Source: CAZSSH01 sp964609825 (GTDB lineage Bacteria > Verrucomicrobiota > Lentisphaeria > Victivallales > Victivallaceae). From it: a stretch of DNA of 64,000 bases. A program made the position numbers and the translations under genes. This document shows positions 8,895 to 16,039 of the stretch, piece by piece. The DNA lies in the NCBI GenBank assembly GCA_964609825.1, contig CAZSSH010000002.1, positions 434,001-498,000 of the forward strand, given 5' to 3'. The notes beneath the pieces are model-generated. The model saw nothing but the letters and a program-made list of their open reading frames with translations. It was not told where the DNA came from and made no database searches. Numbering within the stretch: position 1 is the first letter of the stretch; each line of letters begins with the position of its first letter.

Positions 8895-9091
8895 AGAGCC
8901 AAAATTAGGTAACTTTTATATTTTTTTAACATTGTATTTCATGTTAAAACCGTTGATCAAGACAACATTTTCCGCGTTCCAACGCATACAATCCGGCCAA
9001 AATTTGACCGGTTTTTTGTTTGCCCCGTTTACCTCAGTTTTGCCGGCTTGCCGGCGATCAATCATTGATAATAAGAAAGGATTCTGAAACA
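8895..9091 (+). ncRNA. Structured 5' leader or short RNA ahead of the pseudopilin
   Basis: Between the strong promoter and the ATG I see no ORF. I see three hairpins: GCGTT-CC-AACGC near 8974-8985, a terminator-like stem at 8993-9011 with six T residues, and a GCCGGC repeat pair near 9042-9055. The leader may attenuate the gene or release an RNA of about 115 nt ending near 9017. No known riboswitch consensus was recognised. Confidence 0.4.
8993..9017 (+). terminator. Intrinsic terminator inside the pseudopilin leader
   Basis: CCGGCCAA / TTGACCGG stem (8 pairs with one C-A mismatch, 3-base loop) followed by TTTTTT at 9012-9017. It lies between the promoter and the gene, not after a gene. Confidence 0.6.
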
Positions 9092-9790
9092 ATGCAAAGA
9101 CGGCACATTTTTACCCTGATCGAGCTTTTGGTAGTAATTGCCATTATCGCAATCTTGGCGTCGATGCTGCTTCCGGCATTAAACAAAGCACGGGAACGGG
9201 CAAAAAATATCAAATGTGTCAACAACAACAAGCAGATCATGGCCTGCCAAATGCAATACGCCAATGACAACCGTGAATATATGACGCCGCTCAATTTGGG
9301 GACCAGCGAAGCCACCGCCATTGCCAAGCAATGGTGGACCAATCTTTTGGCCAAATACATCGGCGATACCAAATGGGTCGATGAAGATGCCGGGAAACCG
9401 ACCGACGGCCCGATGGTCTGCCCTTCGGTGAATGAATACGCCACCGGCTCCGGGATCGGCATCCACGCCGCCAACACCAACCATCGTTTGACCAATTACA
9501 AATATTCTGTCCGCGCTTCCAAAATCCGCCGCTCCTCCAATCTGATCTTTTCCGGCGATGCCACATTGTACAAAGGCGGCGGCAAAACCCAGGCCAACAT
9601 TTTCGGTTGCTACTGTTTTAATAACAAATGGCTCTCACCCGCCGATAACAATTTTAATATGCTCCCGCGCCACATCGACCGCGCCAACGGCGGTTTTGTC
9701 GACGGCCATGTCGAGTCTTTGACCTACAACAAGCTGGTGCGCGACGACAGCAATTACTTTGGCCACATCAGTAATTTAAACGGGTATTGA
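9092..9790 (+). CDS. Prepilin-type N-terminal methylation protein with H-X9-DG C-terminus
   Basis: A type II pseudopilin-like protein of 232 residues that is probably exported and anchored by its N-terminal helix. The start at 9092 (MQRRHIFTLIELLVV) is preceded by AAAGGA and puts the basic leader directly before FTLIELLVVIAIIAILASM. Longer in-frame starts upstream would bury this. The C-terminus carries HIDRANGGFVDG, the H-X9-DG motif of the large pseudopilin families of Planctomycetes and Lentisphaerae. The usual glycine before the processed phenylalanine is replaced by isoleucine here, so cleavage may differ. Function beyond an exported filament-like or surface protein is not known. It has its own promoter and terminator. 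Confidence 0.88.
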   Translation: MQRRHIFTLIELLVVIAIIAILASMLLPALNKARERAKNIKCVNNNKQIMACQMQYANDNREYMTPLNLGTSEATAIAKQWWTNLLAKYIGDTKWVDEDAGKPTDGPMVCPSVNEYATGSGIGIHAANTNHRLTNYKYSVRASKIRRSSNLIFSGDATLYKGGGKTQANIFGCYCFNNKWLSPADNNFNMLPRHIDRANGGFVDGHVESLTYNKLVRDDSNYFGHISNLNGY

Positions 9791-9805
9791 GTCAATGGAC
9801 CAAAT

Positions 9806-9846
9806 AAAAAGCGACAACGGATGCTTGCTCCGCCGCCGCTTTTTTT
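9806..9846 (+). terminator. Terminator after the pseudopilin gene
   Basis: AAAAAGCG pairs with CGCTTTTT, with an additional inner GGA/TCC, and ends in a run of seven T residues. On the opposite strand the A-rich arm gives five T residues, so it could also serve the convergent Gfo/Idh gene. Confidence 0.6.
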
Positions 9847-9853
9847 GACGAAA

Positions 9854-10978
9854 TTATTGACCCAATGACTCCCACACCGGAGTTAAGTCAATCACCTTGC
9901 CGGTGCGTGCCGCCAGATCCAAGGCGAGAGCAAAAACCGCGCTGTTGAGCCCCTCGCGTCCGCTGCATTTGGGCAAAGTGCCGTTGGTCATGGAGTCAAA
10001 CAATTCTTTCATGATAAAGCCATCGCCGCCGCCGTGTCCGTCGGCGCCGAAATCAATCACGGTTTCACCCTCGTCGCCAAGCTGGCGGTAACGCAAAACG
10101 CTTTTATAAAGTTCAACGATCAAATTTCCTTCGGTGCACGAAAAATACATCCGGCGCTCCGGGATGGCATTGCTCATCGTCGCTTGAAACATAACGCGGA
10201 TTTGATTGCGATACTCGGCGATCGCCACCTGATTGTCCATCAGGTCATTGTCGTCGGAGAACGGGCTCGCGATGGCGTGCGGGTCATCCCAGGTATTGTA
10301 CATGCCTGCGCCGTATTTTTGAAACAACCCGGAGTTGGCGGCGGTAAAAAGGTTGCGGCCGCCGAAAGAGGCGACTTTGGCCGGCAAAGAGTCGCAAAAC
10401 CAATTAATTAAATCAAGGTCGTGGCAGCATTTCTCCAAAATATGCGGCCCGGCCAGCTTGGTATGCCGCCGCCAGTTGCGCATAATATAGCCGCCGTGGG
10501 CGGGGGCGATGTTTTCGTTGGCGTCAACGGACAAAATCCGGCCGAGCTTGCCAGAAGCGAGAATTTCCTTTGCCTTGCGGTACAAGGGCGCATAGCGAAG
10601 CACAAAGCCGGTGGCAAAGAGTTTGCCCGATTGCTGCGCCGCCAGATAAATCGCTTGACAGTCCTCGATGGTCGTCGCCAACGGTTTCTCGCTAAAAACA
10701 TGCTTCCCGGCCGCAAACGCAGCCAAAATGTGCTCTTTGTGAAACGCATTGGGCGAAAACACCATCACCCACTCCACTCCCGGGACCGCAATCGCGGCTT
10801 GATAACTCTCGCAAATCCGCGGCGACTCCTCCCAGCATTTTGCCGACTTGACAGCGATTTCGCGGTCGGGATCGTAAACTGAAATGATCTTGACTTGACG
10901 ATCGGAGTCTTTGAGCAAAGTGTTGACAACTCCGCGGGCCCGGCTGCCCGCGCCAATGACGGCAACTTGGGTGGACAT
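9854..10978 (-). CDS. Gfo/Idh/MocA-family NAD(P)-dependent oxidoreductase
   Basis: A 374-residue dehydrogenase from the ATG at 10978, which is preceded by CAGGAG. The Rossmann motif VAVIGAGSRARG begins at residue 5, and the catalytic-lysine motif SEKPLA lies near residue 97. The second domain holds a GPHILEKCCHDLDLINW segment typical of this family. Members oxidise or rearrange sugars and inositols. It diverges from an AraC regulator with a shared 75-bp promoter gap and is near a sulfatase, which suggests catabolism of a sulfated or modified sugar. The precise substrate is unknown. No signal peptide is visible, so it is cytosolic. Confidence 0.88.
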   Translation of the reverse strand: MSTQVAVIGAGSRARGVVNTLLKDSDRQVKIISVYDPDREIAVKSAKCWEESPRICESYQAAIAVPGVEWVMVFSPNAFHKEHILAAFAAGKHVFSEKPLATTIEDCQAIYLAAQQSGKLFATGFVLRYAPLYRKAKEILASGKLGRILSVDANENIAPAHGGYIMRNWRRHTKLAGPHILEKCCHDLDLINWFCDSLPAKVASFGGRNLFTAANSGLFQKYGAGMYNTWDDPHAIASPFSDDNDLMDNQVAIAEYRNQIRVMFQATMSNAIPERRMYFSCTEGNLIVELYKSVLRYRQLGDEGETVIDFGADGHGGGDGFIMKELFDSMTNGTLPKCSGREGLNSAVFALALDLAARTGKVIDLTPVWESLGQ

Positions 10979-11001
10979 GAGTATTTTTCTCCTGTTTTGA
11001 T

Positions 11002-11032
11002 TTGCAATTTTATAGGTCACAGATATATTATA
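11002..11032. promoter_or_regulatory. Overlapping divergent promoters between Gfo/Idh and araC-type genes
   Basis: Plus strand: TTGCAA (11002-11007), 16 bases, TATATT (11024-11029). Minus strand: TATAAT (11032-11027) facing the oxidoreductase, without a good -35, which fits activator dependence. The AraC-type protein encoded next door is the natural candidate regulator. Confidence 0.5.
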
Positions 11033-11053
11033 CCACACTCTTAAATTTTTTAA

Positions 11054-11965
11054 ATGGACAAAAGCCGCATGAGTGATGACAAAAAAATTGAGTTTTTGAG
11101 CGATCAAGGGATGACGCTGCACCATTTGTCGGTAAAAATGCCGCCTTTGCAAGAAAAATACGGGCTCTGGACGATCAACGTCACACTGCATGTCGCCTCC
11201 GCCGCTGACGGCTTTGACCGCTGCCCGCCCCGGCGCTTTGACTTTTACTCGCTGTCGCACCTGATTGACGGGCAGGGCAAACTTGAGCTCGAGGGGCAAA
11301 CGCTCGCGGTTTTACCGGGCGAGGCGATCATTATGACCCCGGGCATCACTCACCGCTACGGCGGCGCGGAGGGCAAACCCTATATCGAGGACTCGGTACG
11401 GTTTTACGGCCCCGTGGCTGATACGTTACACGACTGCGGCATCATCCGCGCGGGAAAATTTGCCGTCGGCTCCGAGCAAATTTTGCAAAAACTTAATTTT
11501 ATCATGCTCGACCCTTCGCCCGATGCGCAAATACGGGCCAACATCGAGCTCCAGAAAATTCTGTTTGATCTTTACTGGCAAAACAAGCTGGCGCGTCCCG
11601 ATGACGATCCGCTGCAAACCGTCATCCGGCAAATCAAGGAGCGACCCGGCTACTGGTGGACCGTGGCTGAGCTCGCCGAGCGCTGCGAGCTCAGCTGCGA
11701 CCAATTGCGGCGCAACTTTTTGCGGCGCACCGGGATGCTGCCCAAACAGTACATTGAGGAATTCAAGCTCCGCAGCGCCGCCGCCATGTTGCTCTCGGGC
11801 AATGAGCCGGTGAGCCGGATCGCCGGACATTTGGGATACGTTGACGCCTATCATTTTTCGCGGCGGTTCAAACTTTTGTTCAGGATTTCGCCCGAAAATT
11901 ACCGCCGCAAATTCAGTCTCGCGACACAGAACAATTTAAATATTCAAACAACCGGGAGTTTATGA
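11054..11965 (+). CDS. AraC-family transcriptional regulator
   Basis: A 303-residue regulator with an N-terminal cupin-like sensing domain (LEGQTLAVLPGEAIIMTPG, about residues 77-95) and a C-terminal double helix-turn-helix. The second HTH has the conserved pattern SRIAGHLGYVDAYHFSRRFK followed by ISPENYRR. It probably senses a sugar derived from the substrate of the adjacent sulfatase and controls the divergent oxidoreductase and itself. No clear Shine-Dalgarno precedes the ATG at 11054; an alternative ATG lies at 11069. The stop overlaps the sulfatase start by four bases (ATGA), so the two genes are one operon. Confidence 0.9.
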   Translation: MDKSRMSDDKKIEFLSDQGMTLHHLSVKMPPLQEKYGLWTINVTLHVASAADGFDRCPPRRFDFYSLSHLIDGQGKLELEGQTLAVLPGEAIIMTPGITHRYGGAEGKPYIEDSVRFYGPVADTLHDCGIIRAGKFAVGSEQILQKLNFIMLDPSPDAQIRANIELQKILFDLYWQNKLARPDDDPLQTVIRQIKERPGYWWTVAELAERCELSCDQLRRNFLRRTGMLPKQYIEEFKLRSAAAMLLSGNEPVSRIAGHLGYVDAYHFSRRFKLLFRISPENYRRKFSLATQNNLNIQTTGSL

Positions 11966-13377
11966 TGAGCCAACGCCCCAACATCGTATTTATTTTGATG
12001 GATGACCTCGGCTGGCGCGATTTAAGCTGTATGGGCAGCACCTTTTACGAAACCCCCAACCTCGACCGCCTCGCGGCGGAAGGGATGCTCTTTACCGACG
12101 CCTACGCCGCCTGCCCGGTTTGCTCCCCCACCCGCGCCAGTATCCTCTCCGGCAAATATCCGGCCCGCGTCGGCGTCACCGACTGGATCGACCATCACGG
12201 CGACATGCACCCTCTGCGCGGATATTTGATCGACGCGCCTTATTTGAAGCAACTGCCGCTCACCGAAACTTCACTCGCCGCCGCATTACATGACAACGGG
12301 TATCAGACCTGGCACTTGGGCAAATGGCATTTGGGCAGCGAACCATATGCCCCCGAGCGTCACGGCTTTGATTACAATCTGGGCGGCTGTTACCTGGGGC
12401 ATCCGCCGCACGGCTACTTCAGCCCTTGGCACATCCCGACGCTGCCCGACGGCGAACCCGGACAATATTTGCCCGACCGCCTGACCGACGAGGCGCTCAA
12501 ATTGATTGACACCGCCGACCGCGACCGCCCGTTTTTCCTCAATTTGTGGTATTACTGCGTCCATACCCCCATCCAAGCCAAGCCGGAAAAAATTGCCAAG
12601 TATCAGCAAAAAGCGACGCAAACGGGCCTCGATAAGATCGACCCCTTTGTCGACGGCGAATACTTCCCCACCGCCGACAAAGCCGATAAACGTGTCCGGC
12701 GGCGGATCATCCAGTCCGATCCGGCCTACGCCGCGATGATTGAGAGCGTCGACGACAACATCGGGCGCTTGCTGGAGTGTTTACGCGACCGGGGGATTGC
12801 CGACAATACCGTGGTGATTTTTACCTCCGACAACGGGGGACTGGCCACCGCCGAAGGTTCGCCCACATGCAACGCCCCGCTGGCCGACGGCAAAGGCTGG
12901 ATGTACGAAGGAGGGACCCGCGAGCCGTTATTGGTCCGTTATCCGCCGTTGATTGCTCCCGGTTCACGCTGCCAGACGCCGGTGACTTCGCCCGACTTTT
13001 ATCCGACCTTGCTGGAAATCGCCGGGTTGCCGCTCCGCCCGGAGCAGCACGTTGACGGAGTGTCGCTCCTGCCGCTGTTTGCCGGGAAACCATTGGCTCG
13101 CGAAGCGATTTTTTGGCATTACCCGCATTACGGCAATCAGGGAGGGACGCCGGGAAGCTCGGTGCGCTGCGGCGACTGGAAGCTGATCGAATTTTTTGAG
13201 GACGGACGCCGGGAGCTCTATCACCTCCCCGGCGACCCGGGCGAAGAAAACAACCTTGCCGATGCCGAGCCGGCAATCCGCGACCGTCTGGCCAAGATGC
13301 TGCAAAACTGGCGAAATCAGATCCATGCCCTGATTCCGGAGGTCAATCCGCAGCCGTTTCACCGCAGAAACCTTTGA
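11962..13377 (+). CDS. Type I sulfatase (formylglycine-dependent, arylsulfatase A family)
   Basis: A 471-residue sulfatase hydrolysing sulfate esters. The core motif CSPTRAS (Cys54 is the residue converted to formylglycine), the metal-binding MDDLGWRD at the N-terminus, GKWHLG near residue 112 and FTSDNGG are all present. A Cys-type site can be matured by an aerobic FGE or an anaerobic radical SAM enzyme; neither obvious maturase is next to it. The N-terminus begins straight with the catalytic fold and has no signal peptide, so it is probably cytosolic and acts on imported, already depolymerised sulfated sugars. The start may be 11962 or the ATG three bases later. Its stop lies 4 bp from the convergent phosphatase gene. 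Confidence 0.93.
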   Translation: MMSQRPNIVFILMDDLGWRDLSCMGSTFYETPNLDRLAAEGMLFTDAYAACPVCSPTRASILSGKYPARVGVTDWIDHHGDMHPLRGYLIDAPYLKQLPLTETSLAAALHDNGYQTWHLGKWHLGSEPYAPERHGFDYNLGGCYLGHPPHGYFSPWHIPTLPDGEPGQYLPDRLTDEALKLIDTADRDRPFFLNLWYYCVHTPIQAKPEKIAKYQQKATQTGLDKIDPFVDGEYFPTADKADKRVRRRIIQSDPAYAAMIESVDDNIGRLLECLRDRGIADNTVVIFTSDNGGLATAEGSPTCNAPLADGKGWMYEGGTREPLLVRYPPLIAPGSRCQTPVTSPDFYPTLLEIAGLPLRPEQHVDGVSLLPLFAGKPLAREAIFWHYPHYGNQGGTPGSSVRCGDWKLIEFFEDGRRELYHLPGDPGEENNLADAEPAIRDRLAKMLQNWRNQIHALIPEVNPQPFHRRNL

Positions 13378-13381
13378 GATT

Positions 13382-15655
13382 TTAAGCCGACGGCGGCTCT
13401 TCGGGCAAAGTTTTCTTTAGGGTAAGGATGTTTTTGCCGTTTTCCTGACGGTACAATACCTCGTCCATGCTCTTTTTAATGATCAAAATCCCCCAACCGC
13501 CGGGCTCGCGGTCCGCATCCATTGCGGTGTGCGGATCCGGGTCCTGATGATCCAACGGGTTATATGGCTTGGCTTCGTCAATAAAATCAATGCAGACCTG
13601 ACGCAGCTGCGACAAAAACTCAAAGACCACTTTGACCGGACCGGCCTTGGCGTAACCGTGGCGGCCGATATTGACAAACACCTCCTCGGTGGCAAGCAAA
13701 AACGGATTTTTGGCATTGGGCGGACAGTTGCACTCATTGAGCCGCGACGAGATAAAGTCCAGCAAGCGCGGCAGATTCTCGATCTTGGAAACCAGCTCCA
13801 GCTCTTTCTTTTGCGTCGAAATACCGTTGTAACGCAAAAGCAGCATGGCAATATCGTCAAACACCTCCGCCCCGCGGCTGAAATCGTCGATTTTGGCCTT
13901 GATCCGCGATAAATAGTGCTCAAGTTTACAGTGATGCTCCGCCAAACCGTCGACGATTTCCAAAAATCTCGCCTCGCCGAGCAATCGGCCGTTGATGTCG
14001 TGCGACTCGATGACCCCGTCGGTGTAGAGCAAAATCCGGTCGCTCGGATGGAGCGTGATTTCGTGCTCATGATAAGTGACATCCTCCATCGCCGCCAGCA
14101 CCAGATTGGGCTTGCCGGTCAAAAAGGTGTGAACTTTTTTATTGCCATCGTACACCAAAGGCGGGTTGTGACCGGCGTTGACATAAGTCAATTTCCCCGA
14201 TGTCAAGTCCAAAAGCCCCATAAAGGCGCTGACAAAAGTACCGGTGGCATTGTTGTTGCTCAGCGCCCGGTTGGCGCGGTTAAACACCTCCGCCGGCGAC
14301 AACCCCGACTCGGCCAGATTTTTGAGCATGGTTTTGGCGGTCATCATAAACATCGCCGCGCCGATCCCTTTGCCGGAAACATCGGCAATGACCAATAACA
14401 GCTTGTTTTCGGCGACAAAATAAAAGTCGTAAAAATCACCGCCCACCTCTTTGGCCGTATACATGCTCCCATAGATGTCGAAATCCCGCCGGTTGGGATA
14501 CGGCGGAAAAATCCCGGGAATCGACGAAAGCTGGATCGAGCGGGCAAATTCAAGCTCGGCGTCAATCCGCCGCGCCTCCTCGCTGATCGCTTTTTTGAGC
14601 GAAAGCACCATCTGATTGATGCCGTCGGAGAGCGCCGAAAACTCCCGGTTGGAGCGCACATCCACCGCCACATTGAGGTTGCCGCGGGTAATCCGTCCGA
14701 GTTGCTCGTTGATTTTGGCAATGTCGTCAATCACAATTTTTTGCAGCAGCCGCGACACCAACAGAAACATGATGCAATAGAGAATCAGATTACCCAAAAT
14801 CATAAACGCCACTGTCGAGTTGCGCCCGGAGTACACCTCCTGGTTCGGCATCATGCCGAGAATCCGGTAGTTTTTATAAGCCTCGGTGTCGCACAAAAAC
14901 TGCTCGTCTCCGATCCGGACGGTGAAACTCTCGGTGTGATCAAAAATATCCTCGGTGAGGTTAAAGGCATCCAGCTTGCGGCCGATTTTGCTCTTGTCAT
15001 TGCTGCCGATGATATAATCGTTTTCGCAAATCAAGAGCGAGCCGCCGATCCCGATCCGGAAGGTTTCGGCAAAATTGGCGATGTCGGCAATTTTTATCGC
15101 CTCGCCGAGCCGCGACGAGGTGTACCCGACTTGAATGATCCCCGGCGCATCCTTGCGCGGGACCCCGGCATACTGATAGTAATCATTGTCAATCCCGCGC
15201 GGCTGCGGCGACTGCACCAATTCATAATCCGGCTCACGCAAAATCCGCATAAACGCCGATGACTGACGCCGTGAATTCATGTCATAACCGACAAAGTCGG
15301 CGGTGGTCGCGGTGATGATCCCGTTTTTGTCGATAACGTTGATTTCATCGATTTTAAAGCGGTCAAGGAGTGCGCGCAACGCTTCGCGGTTTTGCGCCAA
15401 TGCGGGGTCACCGGCGATGATGTCGCAAACCGCCCGCGCCTTTAACAGCACCGAGGAGTTGGACAAGGCAAGCAAATCCTCCAAGTTGCGCTCGGCAATG
15501 GCCAATTGTTTGATCGCGTCGCCGATTTTGCTTTTAATGAGAATCCCGGCGTTGATCTCGGCCTGACGGCTCTGGATAAAAATGGACAGCGACTGGGTCG
15601 CCGCAAAAGCGATCAAAAGAAACCAAAAGAAACGCGTAAGAAATATTCTGCGCAT
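13382..15655 (-). CDS. Membrane sensor with HAMP, SpoIIE/RsbU PP2C phosphatase and RsbW-like ATPase domains
   Basis: A 757-residue fusion. Transmembrane helix 1 is at about residues 9-27. An extracytoplasmic sensor follows to about 275, helix 2 is at about 283-304, HAMP at about 305-355, a helical linker, then the SpoIIE-type PP2C domain (AKEVGGDFYDF near 401, IADVSGKGIGAAMF near 423, YVNAGHNPPLVY, LLYTDGVIES). The last 140 residues are a GHKL anti-sigma-kinase-like domain with TEEVFVNIGRHGY (N-box) and GGWGILIIKKSMDEV. It likely dephosphorylates the STAS protein encoded 2 bp upstream. Phosphatase and kinase-like modules in one chain is a compact partner switch. The anti-sigma target, if any, is not in the window. 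Confidence 0.9.
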   Translation of the reverse strand: MRRIFLTRFFWFLLIAFAATQSLSIFIQSRQAEINAGILIKSKIGDAIKQLAIAERNLEDLLALSNSSVLLKARAVCDIIAGDPALAQNREALRALLDRFKIDEINVIDKNGIITATTADFVGYDMNSRRQSSAFMRILREPDYELVQSPQPRGIDNDYYQYAGVPRKDAPGIIQVGYTSSRLGEAIKIADIANFAETFRIGIGGSLLICENDYIIGSNDKSKIGRKLDAFNLTEDIFDHTESFTVRIGDEQFLCDTEAYKNYRILGMMPNQEVYSGRNSTVAFMILGNLILYCIMFLLVSRLLQKIVIDDIAKINEQLGRITRGNLNVAVDVRSNREFSALSDGINQMVLSLKKAISEEARRIDAELEFARSIQLSSIPGIFPPYPNRRDFDIYGSMYTAKEVGGDFYDFYFVAENKLLLVIADVSGKGIGAAMFMMTAKTMLKNLAESGLSPAEVFNRANRALSNNNATGTFVSAFMGLLDLTSGKLTYVNAGHNPPLVYDGNKKVHTFLTGKPNLVLAAMEDVTYHEHEITLHPSDRILLYTDGVIESHDINGRLLGEARFLEIVDGLAEHHCKLEHYLSRIKAKIDDFSRGAEVFDDIAMLLLRYNGISTQKKELELVSKIENLPRLLDFISSRLNECNCPPNAKNPFLLATEEVFVNIGRHGYAKAGPVKVVFEFLSQLRQVCIDFIDEAKPYNPLDHQDPDPHTAMDADREPGGWGILIIKKSMDEVLYRQENGKNILTLKKTLPEEPPSA

Positions 15656-15657
15656 AT

Positions 15658-15963
15658 TCAGGCCTTTCTGACGGTTAAGACCTCGGTAAAACCGGTAATC
15701 TCAAAGATACCCCATACTTCCGGCGAGACGTTGACAATCTGCATGGCGATCCCGCGGCGGTGAAGCTCTTTCCAGGCGATCAAAAACACCCGCAGCCCGG
15801 CACTGGAAACATAAGTGACGTCGGAGAGATCAAAAATCATCTCCTTGATTTTTTCGCTGTCCTCGCGAAATTCCAGCTCCAATTGCGGCGCCGAAAGGCT
15901 GTCGATGCGCCCGGCGATATTAAAGGTAAGCACTCCGTCACTGGCGTTTTTGGTGATCATCAT
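15658..15963 (-). CDS. STAS-domain anti-sigma factor antagonist (SpoIIAA/RsbV type)
   Basis: A 101-residue single STAS domain. The phospho-acceptor loop reads DLSDVTYVSSAGLRVF; Ser54 aligns with the serine phosphorylated in RsbV, though Ser53 is also possible. Strands and length match SpoIIAA. Unphosphorylated STAS proteins bind an RsbW-like partner. Here the two-gene set with the SpoIIE/ATPase fusion (2 bp gap) and the upstream Ser/Thr kinase indicates a signalling module. The start is one of two adjacent ATGs after a GTGGAGAG stretch. Confidence 0.93.
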   Translation of the reverse strand: MMITKNASDGVLTFNIAGRIDSLSAPQLELEFREDSEKIKEMIFDLSDVTYVSSAGLRVFLIAWKELHRRGIAMQIVNVSPEVWGIFEITGFTEVLTVRKA

Positions 15964-16039
15964 CTCTCCACCCTCGCAAAATTGCCTGACCGCGGGTCCC
16001 GCCGTACCGGCGTGACCGGCGGCGTTTCTCCACTGTCAA

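Noticed and set aside
9020..9091. Upstream start for the pseudopilin giving 24 more residues
   Set aside because: It would place a Cys/Arg-rich stretch before the class III signal; the ATG at 9092 has a ribosome-binding site and gives the normal short basic leader.
15964..16039. GC-rich hairpin between the kinase and STAS genes
   Set aside because: CCGCC/GGCGG arms are visible but there is no T-run and GC-rich inverted repeats of this size are common in this sequence.
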